From the NCBI RefSeq assembly GCF_001750685.1, contig NZ_CP017269.1, forward strand, positions 868,001 to 932,000: 64,000 nt of DNA, in the 5' to 3' direction. Positions 37,087 through 46,137 of this stretch are shown here, piece by piece. Both the position numbers and the translations under genes were made by a program. Position 1 is the first letter of the stretch; each line of letters opens with the position of its first letter. Under the pieces are notes generated by a model. That model did not search any database. It saw only the letters and a list, made by a program, of their open reading frames with translations, and had not been told where the DNA came from. Source of the stretch: Geosporobacter ferrireducens. Lineage in GTDB: Bacteria > Bacillota > Clostridia > Peptostreptococcales > Thermotaleaceae.

Positions 37087-37656
37087 ATGCTAAATAGTAG
37101 TTTTTTGAATGCGATCGAGGAATATCCGATTATTGCCGGAATTAAGGATCATAAAGGTTTAGAGCAAGTCATCCAATCAGAGTGCAATATTGTTTTTGTA
37201 CTCTATGGGAATATTTTGAATATTGGTGAGATCGTACAAAGGATCAAAAATCATGGCAAACTGGCATTTATTCATGTTGATTTGTTAGATGGCTCTTCAC
37301 ACAGTGAGGTCGTTATCAGCTTTCTGAAAAAACACACCACCGCCGATGGAATTATAAGCACAAAAGCCCCGATGATTAAAGCAGCAAAATCACACGGTTT
37401 TTATACAATACATAGATTTTTTTTAATAGATTCTATGACCTTTCATAATATCGATAAGCAGATTGCTGTTTCAAATCCTGATTGCATTGAAATTTTGCCA
37501 GGATGTATGCCAAAAGTCATTGGCTGGGTCATGCAAAAGGTTAATTTGCCATTGATTGCTGGTGGACTAGTTTGTGAAAAAGAAGATGTTGTTGCCGCTC
37601 TAAAAGCCGGTGCCAATGCAATTTCATCTACAAACCCAGAGGTTTGGTCATTATAA
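37087..37656 (+). CDS. GlpP-family RNA antiterminator
   Basis: A 189-residue protein of the glycerol-3-phosphate responsive antiterminator family, a TIM-barrel-like fold. Family features include the N-terminal PIIAGIKD, FVLYGNILNI, KLAFIHVDLLDG, DGIISTKAPMIKAAK, IEILPGCMPKVI and the C-terminal LIAGGLVCEKEDVVAALKAGANAISST. In Bacillus subtilis GlpP, with glycerol-3-phosphate bound, blocks terminators in the glpFK and glpD leaders. Start at ATG 37087, after GAGGG. It is transcribed away from the SDR-kinase operon and lies beside two matching leader terminators. Its ligand may be glycerol-3-phosphate or the product of the kinase. Confidence 0.88.
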   Translation: MLNSSFLNAIEEYPIIAGIKDHKGLEQVIQSECNIVFVLYGNILNIGEIVQRIKNHGKLAFIHVDLLDGSSHSEVVISFLKKHTTADGIISTKAPMIKAAKSHGFYTIHRFFLIDSMTFHNIDKQIAVSNPDCIEILPGCMPKVIGWVMQKVNLPLIAGGLVCEKEDVVAALKAGANAISSTNPEVWSL

Positions 37657-37716
37657 TCACCGTATTTATTAAACATAACTTTTGCAGTAGCTATAAAAGC
37701 AGCAATAAAAAAAATA

Positions 37717-37751
37717 AAGCATCAGTTTGCTGAATTAGCAAACTGATGCTT
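37717..37751. terminator. Bidirectional terminator, glpP-like gene and tRNA
   Basis: AAGCATCAGTTTGCT pairs perfectly over 15 bp with AGCAAACTGATGCTT around GAATT. A run lies before it and T run after it, serving both convergent transcripts. Confidence 0.9.
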
Positions 37752-37785
37752 CTTTTTTAAACTGTTAACCATTTACTTCAACTAT

Positions 37786-37859
37786 TGGAGCGGGCAACGG
37801 GAATCGAACCCGCACAACCGGCTTGGGAAGCCGGGACTCTGCCATTAAGCTATGCCCGC
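37786..37859 (-). tRNA. tRNA-Gly(CCC)
   Basis: A 74-nt tRNA with encoded CCA. The acceptor stem is GCGGGCA/TGCCCGC with U73. The anticodon arm is CCGGC-TTCCCAA-GCCGG, giving anticodon CCC. The T-arm holds GGTTCGATTCC. It reads GGG glycine codons. Confidence 0.95.
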
Positions 37860-38085
37860 AAGGATTACTTTGATTTTATTATAAATCCATTTCCTTGATC
37901 TGTCAACGATGGTAATTTTTATTTTTTCTATATTCCTTTCCAATGAATATATTTCCCATACATGCTCATTTTAATGTTGTACAGGGTATGATTCATGAGG
38001 ATATTTCTTATACATTCGTATGTTTCTTATAAACCTTGGAATAATAATAAGGAAACATCATTAACAGTAAAAAGGAGTTGACAGA

Positions 38086-38283
38086 ATGGATCGATTAGCT
38101 CTTTTGTTAGTTATCATCGGAGCACTGAACTGGGGATTAATTGGATTGTTCCGATTTGATCTAGTTGCAGCTCTGTTCGGTGGGCAGGGAGCACTTGTAA
38201 GTAGGATAATCTATTCTCTGGTCGGTCTTGCTGGTGTATATGCCATCAGCTTCTTATTCAGAGAAAGAGAAAGAGTTCGATAA
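38086..38283 (+). CDS. DUF378-family small membrane protein
   Basis: A 65-residue protein with two membrane segments. It matches the DUF378 pattern: DRLALLLVIIGALNWGLIGLFRFDLVAALFG, then a second hydrophobic stretch and a charged Arg/Glu-rich tail. Function unknown in the family. AAAGGAG precedes the ATG. It is a lone gene ending at the hairpin 38291-38313. Confidence 0.85.
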   Translation: MDRLALLLVIIGALNWGLIGLFRFDLVAALFGGQGALVSRIIYSLVGLAGVYAISFLFRERERVR

Positions 38284-38290
38284 AATAAGA

Positions 38291-38313
38291 GAGGGACTTC
38301 TTCGAAGTCCCTC
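38291..38313. terminator. Palindromic terminator-like hairpin, copy 1
   Basis: GAGGGACTTC-TTC-GAAGTCCCTC directly follows the DUF378 gene. The same 21-bp sequence occurs at 38466-38486. Confidence 0.7.
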
Positions 38314-38317
38314 AAAC

Positions 38318-38434
38318 TGTTGAAAATCCCTTATCTTCTTCGTTGCTGCAAAAATCCAGCATCCTTACGTATTACTGTATACGCTGCGGTCGCTAGATTT
38401 TCTTGCGCCTCGAATCTAAGGAATTTTGAACAGT
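38318..38434. repeat. MITE-like imperfect inverted-repeat element
   Basis: About 117 bp bounded by CTGTTGAAAATCCCTTA and TAAGGAATTTTGAACAG (15 of 17 paired). Partial inverted similarity continues inward, so the whole element can fold into one long hairpin. It has no ORF and lies between two identical terminator hairpins. Other copies cannot be searched for here. Confidence 0.55.
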
Positions 38435-38464
38435 CTGGATATTGTTGACTTTTTCAACAACCTC

Positions 38465-38486
38465 AGGGACTTCTTCGAAGTCCCTC
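38465..38486. terminator. Palindromic terminator-like hairpin, copy 2
   Basis: Same sequence as 38293-38313. It sits just after the encapsulin stop on the minus strand. Confidence 0.7.
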
Positions 38487-38493
38487 TCTTCTA

Positions 38494-39330
38494 TCATTCA
38501 AATGTAACAATTGCCTCTGGTCTTTTCACTCTCAGCAGTAAAGTCTCAAGTATTCTTAAGCTATGATTTAATTGCTCCGGTCCTATATATGCAGTTACAA
38601 GATCCTGTCCAATGACAATATCCATATTTTGAGATCCTCTGGAGATCAATACAGCTTTATTATTTCCCAGTACTGGAGTTTGATAGATCTTTCCTCCTAC
38701 CAGTTCTTTTACCCTGGTAATCTCCATGACACCGGTTCCCGGTTGAATCCGATGCATTTTTAGATAAAGGTCTGGACTTACTACCAATACATAAGGTCCA
38801 TAGAACCCTTTTCTTACTAAGGCTTCCATACCTGCAGCTACATCGCTCAAGGGATTCTCTCCTTCAGCCCAATCTGCCATTTTAACAACCTGCCTGCCTG
38901 TTACAGTTGTTAGCCCTTCATAGCCATACGCAGGATTGCCGTTAAAGACAACATCATCTTCTTTATTACAGATAGCTGTAGCAGCTATAGCCACTGGAGA
39001 CAAATCCAAAGGCAGGCCCATTTGTCTGCTCTTTTCCACGTCTCTCCATGCTAAAGATAAGTCCTTATAAATCATTGGAATCGTAACATATCTTCTGTTT
39101 TTTACCTTAATAGGTGTATCTTCCTCTTCGCCATTAAAATCTACCTTACTCTCCATATCTACGTCGAAGGCATCCACATTCATGCTGTCTATTCCGGCAC
39201 CTAAAGGCCCTAGAATATTAATAAATCTTCTAGCAATCAACTGCTCTTTAGCTATCTTTACTACCATTTCGTCTACACTGTTCCAAAGCTCGCTGCTAAA
39301 AGGCGAATCATCTCTTAATAAATAATCCAT
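38494..39330 (-). CDS. Family 1 encapsulin shell protein
   Basis: A 278-residue HK97-fold nanocompartment shell protein (linocin M18-like). The N-terminal helix region MDYLLRDDSPFSSELWNSVDEMV is typical. Other conserved parts are ARRFINILGPLGAG, RRYVTIPMIYKDLSLAWRD, ALVRKGFYGPYVLVVSP and the C-terminal LRILETLLLRVKRPEAIV. It assembles around cargo carrying a C-terminal targeting peptide. The ferritin-like cargo gene lies 15 nt upstream in the same operon. Good GAGGAGG site. Confidence 0.95.
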   Translation of the reverse strand: MDYLLRDDSPFSSELWNSVDEMVVKIAKEQLIARRFINILGPLGAGIDSMNVDAFDVDMESKVDFNGEEEDTPIKVKNRRYVTIPMIYKDLSLAWRDVEKSRQMGLPLDLSPVAIAATAICNKEDDVVFNGNPAYGYEGLTTVTGRQVVKMADWAEGENPLSDVAAGMEALVRKGFYGPYVLVVSPDLYLKMHRIQPGTGVMEITRVKELVGGKIYQTPVLGNNKAVLISRGSQNMDIVIGQDLVTAYIGPEQLNHSLRILETLLLRVKRPEAIVTFE

Positions 39331-39344
39331 AGGCTTTCCCTCCT

Positions 39345-39710
39345 CTATTCTTCTAATAAACTGCCTACAGTATGTACTACATTCGATTTATACTCGATTT
39401 TCTTTTCCTCTATTCCAAGCTCTGCAAGCATCTCTCTTACTTCTTCTTGTCCCTCTTCAAAGAGATCCCCTTCTTTAGGGTCAAGTATTCGCAGTAAGGC
39501 CATTAATTCCCCAACGTGTGCTTTCTCTTCATCCCGTATATCTGCAAGAACTCTCTTTGCAATGGGATCATCGGTTGCCTGTACGTGGGCATCATAAACA
39601 TAGATTGCTTCTAATTCCCCGGCAATATCCAGCCGGATCGCCTGTACTAACTCCTCCTTGGATATCTTTCTGTCTACGTTGCCTGCAAATGGATTTGGAA
39701 AACTAGGCAT
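39345..39710 (-). CDS. Encapsulated ferritin-like protein (EncFtn)
   Basis: A 121-residue short ferritin-like protein. Iron-binding residues are visible in LDIAGELEAIYVYDAHV and in RDEEKAHVGELMALL (ExxH). After the two-helix domain comes a linker and a C-terminal peptide TVGSLLEE, which fits encapsulin cargo-loading peptides. It oxidises and stores iron inside the shell encoded downstream. AAGGAGG precedes the ATG. Confidence 0.95.
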   Translation of the reverse strand: MPSFPNPFAGNVDRKISKEELVQAIRLDIAGELEAIYVYDAHVQATDDPIAKRVLADIRDEEKAHVGELMALLRILDPKEGDLFEEGQEEVREMLAELGIEEKKIEYKSNVVHTVGSLLEE

Positions 39711-39871
39711 AGCAAAAACCTCCTTATTACTAATTTATTACTAATTTTACTTTTACATTATACCCACTGATAATTCAGATATTCTTCTTTTTTACTAAAA
39801 TTCCTTTTTCATTCTAATAATTGTTCAAAAGCGAAGTAGCTATATTGCATAAAGATCAATAAACCTGAAAT

Positions 39872-39906
39872 AAAAGAAGTAAGCACCATTTTAGCCTACT
39901 TCTTTT
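39872..39906. terminator. Terminator near the 3' end of the 94-residue gene
   Basis: AAAAGAAGTA and TACTTCTTTT pair around AGCACCATTTTAGCC. It serves the minus-strand gene at 39916. Confidence 0.7.
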
Positions 39907-39915
39907 ATTTAAAAC

Positions 39916-40200
39916 TTATTGAGACAATAACCGTATGAACATATCCACTTTTTTCATTTGATTTTTGTCTAATAATCCCTGCATTTGCTTAAGCATTTGC
40001 AATTTTCGGATAAAATCATCTTTCTGTGCACGGGTAAAGGTACCCATCATTTGATTTACTTCTGCCTCAATCTCTTCCATACTCCTGTTCTTATATTTAC
40101 CTACCATTTTTGCGAATTGTGCCATTTGATCATCTGTCGGGTTGATGCTTCCAGCAGCTTCTGCCAACTTTTTATTGATTTTATTTAAGTCCTTTGCCAT
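39916..40200 (-). CDS. Conserved-looking hypothetical protein, helical
   Basis: A 94-residue, charged, probably all-helical protein without membrane segments or signal peptide. It is rich in Lys, Gln and Met (for example KLQMLKQMQGLLDKNQMKKVDMF). I do not recognise a family. Start at ATG 40200, after GAGGGGG; the earlier ATG overlaps that site. It is transcribed alone and ends at a terminator, so it looks like a real gene. Confidence 0.65.
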   Translation of the reverse strand: MAKDLNKINKKLAEAAGSINPTDDQMAQFAKMVGKYKNRSMEEIEAEVNQMMGTFTRAQKDDFIRKLQMLKQMQGLLDKNQMKKVDMFIRLLSQ

Positions 40201-40312
40201 TCTCATCCCCCTCTTTATAGGCTGTCATCAAAATTAGAATCCCTGTCTTCAGTGATTCTTTTGCACTAACATAGTATGCACCTATAAATATTTTGTTACA
40301 GTTTTCTCGAAC

Positions 40313-40334
40313 AAAAAAGACCAGATACCTGGTC
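40313..40334 (-). terminator. Terminator of the chemoreceptor gene
   Basis: GACCAG-GTAT-CTGGTC on the minus strand followed by six T, adjoining the stop codon. Confidence 0.85.
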
Positions 40335-41153
40335 TTATAGTCGATTAGCAAATTCCTTTAATTTCTCAGAAAGACTTGTCAGTGCATGAATTTGTGCAGC
40401 AATTTCCTGAGTTCCTGCTGCCTGTTCCTCAGTTAATGCACCATTTTTCTCAACCAATTGGAGTACCTGTGAAACACCGCCTTGAATCTCCTTTATTACT
40501 TTTCCTACTTTTTCTACAGATTCATTACTGGAAATCGCCAGCTTTCTGATTTCCTCCGCAACCACTTGAAAACCTCTCCCGGCCTCACCTGCTCTAGCTG
40601 CTTCAATCGCTGCATTTAACCCCAATAAATTTGTCTGTTTTGCGACCTGCTGCACAAATCCAAGAACCTGATCTGTTTCTCTAGCCTTTATAAGGGTGTC
40701 ATTTACAGAATCTATCACCAGTTCTCCAGAAGATGTGATTTCCCCTGCACTGCCGGAAATCTGCCCAAGGGAGCGAGATATTTCACCAAGTGATTCCGAT
40801 AACATCTGCATCATCGCAAGCATTTCTTCCTTATTGCTAATATTTTTAACTGTACCGATGGCGCCAATCGTACGTCCATTTTCATCTTTGATCGGATAGG
40901 CAGTAGCTGCCAATGGACTGCCAAACAACTCCTTTGGGATCACCCTGGATACCTTTTTATTTTCGTAAATTGCCTTATACAAAACTAAATTGGTATTTAA
41001 AGGTTCACCTTCTTTTAGTTTTATATCCACGTTATTTCCTGGAATATATGCTAGTATTTTCTCTGTATCACATACTCCCACAGCCAAGTCATCCTCTGTA
41101 AAATGATTGATCGCTTGAGCTATATCCATATACTTTTTTAATATTTCGTGCAC
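40335..41153 (-). CDS. Soluble methyl-accepting chemotaxis-type protein
   Basis: A 272-residue cytoplasmic receptor with no membrane segment. An N-terminal sensory domain (about 1-110: [37 protein letters not shown]/cache-like) is followed by an MCP signalling domain with the hairpin tip [34 protein letters not shown]. The signalling domain is short, so it may be a minimal receptor. Start at GTG 41153, with GAGGAGGGG 7 nt upstream. It signals to CheA/CheW encoded elsewhere; no che genes are in the window. Confidence 0.9.
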   Translation of the reverse strand: MHEILKKYMDIAQAINHFTEDDLAVGVCDTEKILAYIPGNNVDIKLKEGEPLNTNLVLYKAIYENKKVSRVIPKELFGSPLAATAYPIKDENGRTIGAIGTVKNISNKEEMLAMMQMLSESLGEISRSLGQISGSAGEITSSGELVIDSVNDTLIKARETDQVLGFVQQVAKQTNLLGLNAAIEAARAGEAGRGFQVVAEEIRKLAISSNESVEKVGKVIKEIQGGVSQVLQLVEKNGALTEEQAAGTQEIAAQIHALTSLSEKLKEFANRL

Positions 41154-41239
41154 GGAGTCTCCCCTCCTCTGGTGAAGTAGATTTTCAAAAATACTTCTCC
41201 ACAGATACATCAAAATCCTGCTAAGATAGCTCTGCTTCT

Positions 41240-42442
41240 TTATAATGTTTCATCATTTGACAGCATATTTTTATTGTTATCCGATAAGCTTTTTATATTT
41301 CTGCTTAATAGCAAGAGCAGGAGGAGTACAATGCTCATATAAAAAAGTACCAGATAGAAGCCGATAGCTACTCCAAATAAGTCATTTGTTTTTCCTACCA
41401 TCCAGTTTGCCAGCATATTAATCATACTGGAAAAAGCCATTACGAATCCCAGGATGGAATTAATCCCGCTATCAAAGGTTTTAATCAGCAATGCCATCAC
41501 CGTAGGATATACAATTGAGAAGAAAAAACCGCTCACTGAAATCATGATGATAAAGGGCTTGCTGCCAAATATCCCAATTCCCAGGCAAAAGATCGCCATC
41601 GCCACATAAAGAATGATACTACGCATATAACCAAGTTTTTCTGCAATAAATCCTCCAACCAATCGACCAAAGGTAAAAATCATGAAAAAAAGTGATAGAT
41701 AGGAAGCACTCTGTAAGGGAGTCATATCTCTTCCCTGCTGTAAATAATTAACAAACCAATTGGCTATTCCAATTTCCCCGGCAACATAAAATCCTAACAA
41801 CATGGAGAACAAAATAATCCTTTTATCTGATGCAATTTGTTGAATAGCAACTTTTTGCTTTTTTTCGCTTCTTTCCACCTTAGGAAAACTGCAGGTCAGA
41901 AAATAGACGCCCAAGACACCGATCACCAGAATACTATACCGGTACACATCTCTCCATAAATAGTTTGAGGCCAATAAAATTCCCGCATATCTTGGTCCAA
42001 GGGTTGCACCAAAACCATAGAAGAAATGCAATAGGTTCATCATGATCGCCTGATTTTTTACAAACAGTATCGGTGTAATCGTACTGGCACCTATATTGAT
42101 AAATCCAATACCAGACCCTAGAATAAACATAAAAAAGATGAGTGCAAAAAAATTCCATGCAGAAGAAATTCCAAAAGCTCCTGCTGCCAGTCCCGTCAAG
42201 CCAATAAAAATCACCTTTTGCTGTCCGATATGCTCTATTAAAAGTCCCCCACTAAAGGTTGCACCAATATACCCCAGTGTACTTATTAACATCATCCATG
42301 CCAAGCTGGTATAATCAATCTGGAAAAATTCACGAATGGATGGTATTAGAACTCCCCGCATATTGTCCATAAATCCCTGAAGTAACATCAATCCAAAAAT
42401 CAGAATTATCAACATGTTTCCCATTCTTTTGTTTTCCAACAT
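41240..42442 (-). CDS. MFS transporter
   Basis: A 400-residue major facilitator with twelve predicted membrane segments and an MFS loop variant ([19 protein letters not shown]) between segments 2 and 3. The overall pattern resembles FucP/nitrate or sugar-type MFS carriers. Start at ATG 42442, 8 nt after GGGGG. No neighbouring gene hints at the substrate. Confidence 0.85.
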   Translation of the reverse strand: MLENKRMGNMLIILIFGLMLLQGFMDNMRGVLIPSIREFFQIDYTSLAWMMLISTLGYIGATFSGGLLIEHIGQQKVIFIGLTGLAAGAFGISSAWNFFALIFFMFILGSGIGFINIGASTITPILFVKNQAIMMNLLHFFYGFGATLGPRYAGILLASNYLWRDVYRYSILVIGVLGVYFLTCSFPKVERSEKKQKVAIQQIASDKRIILFSMLLGFYVAGEIGIANWFVNYLQQGRDMTPLQSASYLSLFFMIFTFGRLVGGFIAEKLGYMRSIILYVAMAIFCLGIGIFGSKPFIIMISVSGFFFSIVYPTVMALLIKTFDSGINSILGFVMAFSSMINMLANWMVGKTNDLFGVAIGFYLVLFYMSIVLLLLLLLSRNIKSLSDNNKNMLSNDETL

Positions 42443-42532
42443 ATAAAAATCCCCCATTTTCTCTTCAGGATTTCATTATACGCCATTCTCTATAGGTATG
42501 TAAATATGGTTTCTTTACGCTTTATTTAACAT

Positions 42533-42563
42533 AGAGAAAGCTGATCAACTGATCAGCTTCTCC
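42533..42563. terminator. Hairpin after ypeB
   Basis: GAGAAGCTGATCA and TGATCAGCTTTCTC form a long stem just past the ypeB stop. Confidence 0.75.
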
Positions 42564-43910
42564 TTACATCATCAACACACCTTCATCTTTGATGATAACT
42601 TGTAAAATTTTTTGTTCTTCTCCTGTTTGTGCATTGATATATATTAAGAATGTATCCTCAAGATAGTCTACTTTGAATTCATAACATAATACTTCGCTGC
42701 CACCCTCAGTGGGAACAATCACAAGCCTTGGTTCTTCAGCCTCTGCTTGAACACTAATCCTTTCTCTAGCTTCCGAAGGACTGACACCAGGCGTTTCAAA
42801 GGTTCTTTCATGATGATTAAACCAGAAGCCTTCTGCTTCATAGCCTATAACATCACCCCGGTCTAACCCGACTTTAACCTTTATCAAATCAGGATATACG
42901 ACAATATCTTCCTGTTGGTATGCAAAGTTAATTACCATCTGTCCATCTGTTTTTATCGAATAGGTTGGAATCATATTGGGGAATCCTCTTTTTTGCAGAA
43001 ACTGCTGTGCAATCTCAACTCCTTGTTTTTCTGATAATCTTGCCTTCTCCACGTTTCGTGTATCCAGCATCCATAAGACCTTTCCTCCTACCTTACTGAT
43101 AGACATGGAAAGATTGCTTTGATTACGATCATTTGTAGGCTGTAAATCTATCACATAAGCTGGTATTGTACTGTTGTTCATATCTCCCAGAATCGTTGCT
43201 TCATATTGAACACCATTCCCTGCAAATTTCTCAGCGATATTTTTTATCGCATCCGGCTTAATCTCTTGACCTTCCAGCTTTGGTTTTTGCCTTGACTTAT
43301 GTTCTGAAAATGGGCCATCATAAATAAGCTCCGGATATTCCTTCATCCGTTCTTCCATATCAACAAATCTTGTTGTAATCATGTTCTCATTGACCTTATC
43401 CAGCTTTGCTGTCGCCTTACGCTGAAGTTCTCCTATTCTTATGCCATCATTGGCAATATTTCCTTGCAGCTCAATAAGACTCTGAGAAAGAAGGTTTGCA
43501 TAGTTATGGAGTTCTTGCAACGTACTCATTTCTTCTGTGTTGAGCGGATTTCCCTCAAGATTTTTTCGTGCCAGCGCTAAGCTCATATCTCCTACCTGAC
43601 TTAAAAATTTTCTTGTTTTACTTACATGGGCATGTTCAATCGGCAATTGGCTCAATTTTTCCTGTGCGTCATAGGAAAGTCTCATGGTTTCTGTAAAAAG
43701 CAGCACATTTTGCTTTGGGGTTCCTGTAACCATGGTTTTGGCTAAGTTAACCTGTATGTTTTGTACATCTGCAACCATATCATAAAACATTCTATGAAAT
43801 TGGTTTTCTAAGTAAGTCATGTGCTGTTCATTTTGCTCATATTGATTATATCCCCAAATCCCCACACCAACCAGTGCTACTGCCAACAATATAATAAATC
43901 CATTTTTCAT
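42564..43910 (-). CDS. ypeB: Germination protein YpeB
   Basis: A 448-residue spore protein. An N-terminal membrane anchor (GFIILLAVALVGVGIWGY) is followed by a YpeB helical domain, and PepSY-like repeats at the C-terminus include NINAQTGEEQ-like ends (YINAQTGEEQKILQV). YpeB is needed to hold the cortex-lytic enzyme SleB in the dormant spore. It directly follows sleB by 12 nt, the usual order. ATG 43910 is preferred over the GTG at 43919, which overlaps AGGGGG. Confidence 0.95.
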   Translation of the reverse strand: MKNGFIILLAVALVGVGIWGYNQYEQNEQHMTYLENQFHRMFYDMVADVQNIQVNLAKTMVTGTPKQNVLLFTETMRLSYDAQEKLSQLPIEHAHVSKTRKFLSQVGDMSLALARKNLEGNPLNTEEMSTLQELHNYANLLSQSLIELQGNIANDGIRIGELQRKATAKLDKVNENMITTRFVDMEERMKEYPELIYDGPFSEHKSRQKPKLEGQEIKPDAIKNIAEKFAGNGVQYEATILGDMNNSTIPAYVIDLQPTNDRNQSNLSMSISKVGGKVLWMLDTRNVEKARLSEKQGVEIAQQFLQKRGFPNMIPTYSIKTDGQMVINFAYQQEDIVVYPDLIKVKVGLDRGDVIGYEAEGFWFNHHERTFETPGVSPSEARERISVQAEAEEPRLVIVPTEGGSEVLCYEFKVDYLEDTFLIYINAQTGEEQKILQVIIKDEGVLMM

Positions 43911-43922
43911 TTTCTCCACCCC

Positions 43923-44825
43923 CTATCGATGTGCAAACCAGTGCTTGCCAATTTTTACACTGGGCTCTCTGGTCCAAATCCACTTACTGGTAGCAGTGGC
44001 AGGATTCCAGTAGTATATGGCGCCACCCGTGGGGTCCCATCCGTTTAATGCATCTCTTGCTGCGCGGAACGCAGACTCATTTGGTGCTAAGTATATCTGT
44101 TTGTCTGCCACTGCAGTAAAAGCCAGCGGCTCGTAAATAACCCCGGCAATGGTATTTGGAAAGGAAGGATGTCTCACACGGTTTAAAATAACTGCACCTA
44201 CTGCCACTTGTCCGGTGTAGGGTTCTCCGCGGGCTTCACCATTAATTGCCATAGCCATTAACCGTACATCGTCATTTCTTGTAACTCCTCTACTGGTAGG
44301 GGTATAGGCGGTTTGTGCTCCTGTAGGCATTCCTAGTGCCTTCCTAGTCTGTGGCCCGATCACACCGTCTACCGCTAAACCATTCTTTCTTTGAAAATCC
44401 CTTACGGCTTTCCCAGTTTGAGGACCATACAGTCCATCTACAGCACCTTTGTAGTAGTTCCATTGCTTAAGCTTTTGCTGCGCAATCCGAACGGTCTCAT
44501 TAAACTTTGCAGTTCCGCCTCCAGCTGCAGCAGCAGGTGCAGTAATCCCTAAAGCACGTCTTGTCCGAGCACCTACGATTCCATCTGCTTTCAGACCATG
44601 TTTTCGCTGGAAAGCAATAATCGCACGATAGGTTTGCGCACCATAGATACCATCCGCTGCACCTGCTAAATATCCCCAGTTTTTCAGTTTTTGCTGTACT
44701 TCTCGTACATCATTTCCCCTGGAACCCCAAAAAATCGTCCTCGCATAAATAGAGTCCATAAATAGGATGCTGATTAAGAAAGTTATCATCAATGTAAAGC
44801 ATAAGATTTTAGTTGCTTTTTTCAT
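43923..44825 (-). CDS. sleB: Spore cortex-lytic enzyme SleB
   Basis: A 300-residue enzyme. In order: an N-terminal signal/anchor segment, two peptidoglycan-binding_1 domains (RGNDVREVQQKLKNWGY and the second around RIAQQKLKQWNYY), a linker, and a Hydrolase_2 lytic transglycosylase domain with catalytic Glu in MAINGEARGEPYTGQVAVGAVILNR. It degrades cortex peptidoglycan during germination. Two binding domains rather than the single one of Bacillus SleB is a difference from the textbook form. GAGGAGGG precedes the ATG. Confidence 0.95.
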   Translation of the reverse strand: MKKATKILCFTLMITFLISILFMDSIYARTIFWGSRGNDVREVQQKLKNWGYLAGAADGIYGAQTYRAIIAFQRKHGLKADGIVGARTRRALGITAPAAAAGGGTAKFNETVRIAQQKLKQWNYYKGAVDGLYGPQTGKAVRDFQRKNGLAVDGVIGPQTRKALGMPTGAQTAYTPTSRGVTRNDDVRLMAMAINGEARGEPYTGQVAVGAVILNRVRHPSFPNTIAGVIYEPLAFTAVADKQIYLAPNESAFRAARDALNGWDPTGGAIYYWNPATATSKWIWTREPSVKIGKHWFAHR

Positions 44826-44893
44826 GGATTTCCCTCCTCTTTTCTTATTTTCTGTTGGAGAGAAATCAATTATTCCCGTCTACTGCAATTGGT

Positions 44894-44932
44894 AAAAAAA
44901 GAAGGAGGAAACTTTCTCCAAGTCCCTCCTTC
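44894..44932 (-). terminator. Terminator of the flavodiiron gene
   Basis: GAAGGAGG/CCTCCTTC stem followed by seven T on the minus strand. Confidence 0.85.
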
Positions 44933-44936
44933 TTCA

Positions 44937-46124
44937 CTATATCATTCTTCCGATATCTTTTCCGAATTCATAACAGGCTTTCAAAGCTTCTTCTGTTGGA
45001 ACATATTTGATCTGCAAACCCTCTTTTACCAGCTGAATACCCGCCTCTTTCAATTTCTTCTCAATATTTACAACGGCACCCTTGCCCCATCCGTAGGATC
45101 CAAAAGCAGCACCAATTTTATTTCGGGGTTTCAATCCCATTAATTCTTCAAGAAAATATGCCATATTTGCAATCATCGTATTATTAATGGTAGAAGATGC
45201 CACAAGCAGTGCCTTTGCATCTAATACTTCCTTGATAATATCATTGACATCAGAGACAGATACTCTATATAATCGTGCATCCACCCCCTCACTGACAAGT
45301 CCCTCAATGATTGCTCTTGCCATTCTCTCCGTACTGTTCCACATGGTCTCATAAACAACGATGGCCTTCCTATGGGTTTCCCCTTTACCCCATTTCATAT
45401 AAGCCTCAATGATTTTTTCGTGATGACTTCTCCACACGATCCCATGGCTCGGAGCAATCATATCAATTTTAAAATTCATTTTTATGATTTCTTCAATCTT
45501 TTTCACTACTAAAGGACTAAATGGCATAAGGATGTTTGCATAATATTTTTTGGCTTCCTCCATTACAGTACACATGTCATTTTCGTCATCAAAGAGCATA
45601 GAAGATGCATAATGCTGCCCAAATGCATCATTAGGCATGAGCAGTGCCTCTTCTTCTATGTAAGAAAACATACTATCCGGCCAATGTAGCATAGGTGCTT
45701 CGATAAACTGGATGCTTCGCTGCCCTAGAGAGAGTACATCACCAGTTTTTACAATCTCATATTGATAGTCCCCAAAATAATGCTGTTCCATGGCATCCTT
45801 GCCATTTTTTGAACAAAATACTCTTGCATTAGGTGCTAAGGCCATAAGCTTTGGAAAACCGCCAGAATGGTCCGGTTCTACATGATTAATAATGATATAA
45901 TCGATTTTCTCCGGATCAATAACTTCTTTGATATGCTCAATCATTACATCAACAAAGTGTACATCTACTATATCTACCAATGTAATTTTCTCATCTACGA
46001 TTAGATATGCATTGTAGCTTGTCCCTTGATGCGTGCTGTAGGAAGGCCCGTGAAATTCTCTTATATCCCAATCTACAGCACCTACCCAATAAATCCCTTT
46101 TTTTAATTCTCTCGTTGCCAACAA
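44937..46124 (-). CDS. A-type flavoprotein (flavodiiron protein, FprA/Rubredoxin:oxygen oxidoreductase)
   Basis: A protein of about 395 residues. The metallo-beta-lactamase diiron domain shows HVEPDHSGG near residue 65, the ligand His of APMLHWPDSM, and SHGIVWRSH. A C-terminal flavodoxin domain (IVVYETMWNSTERMARAI and FGSYGWGKGAV) binds FMN. It reduces O2 to water or NO to N2O, protecting an anaerobe. The start is a TTG at 46124 or 46121, after GGAAGGGG, because the upstream part of the frame overlaps the preceding gene. It is co-transcribed with the gene at 46138. Confidence 0.93.
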   Translation of the reverse strand: MLATRELKKGIYWVGAVDWDIREFHGPSYSTHQGTSYNAYLIVDEKITLVDIVDVHFVDVMIEHIKEVIDPEKIDYIIINHVEPDHSGGFPKLMALAPNARVFCSKNGKDAMEQHYFGDYQYEIVKTGDVLSLGQRSIQFIEAPMLHWPDSMFSYIEEEALLMPNDAFGQHYASSMLFDDENDMCTVMEEAKKYYANILMPFSPLVVKKIEEIIKMNFKIDMIAPSHGIVWRSHHEKIIEAYMKWGKGETHRKAIVVYETMWNSTERMARAIIEGLVSEGVDARLYRVSVSDVNDIIKEVLDAKALLVASSTINNTMIANMAYFLEELMGLKPRNKIGAAFGSYGWGKGAVVNIEKKLKEAGIQLVKEGLQIKYVPTEEALKACYEFGKDIGRMI

Positions 46125-46137
46125 AGCCAACCCCTTC

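Noticed and set aside
37786..37859. tRNA first read as a proline anticodon on a glycine body
   Set aside because: Careful reverse complement gives loop TTCCCAA, anticodon CCC; it is an ordinary tRNA-Gly.
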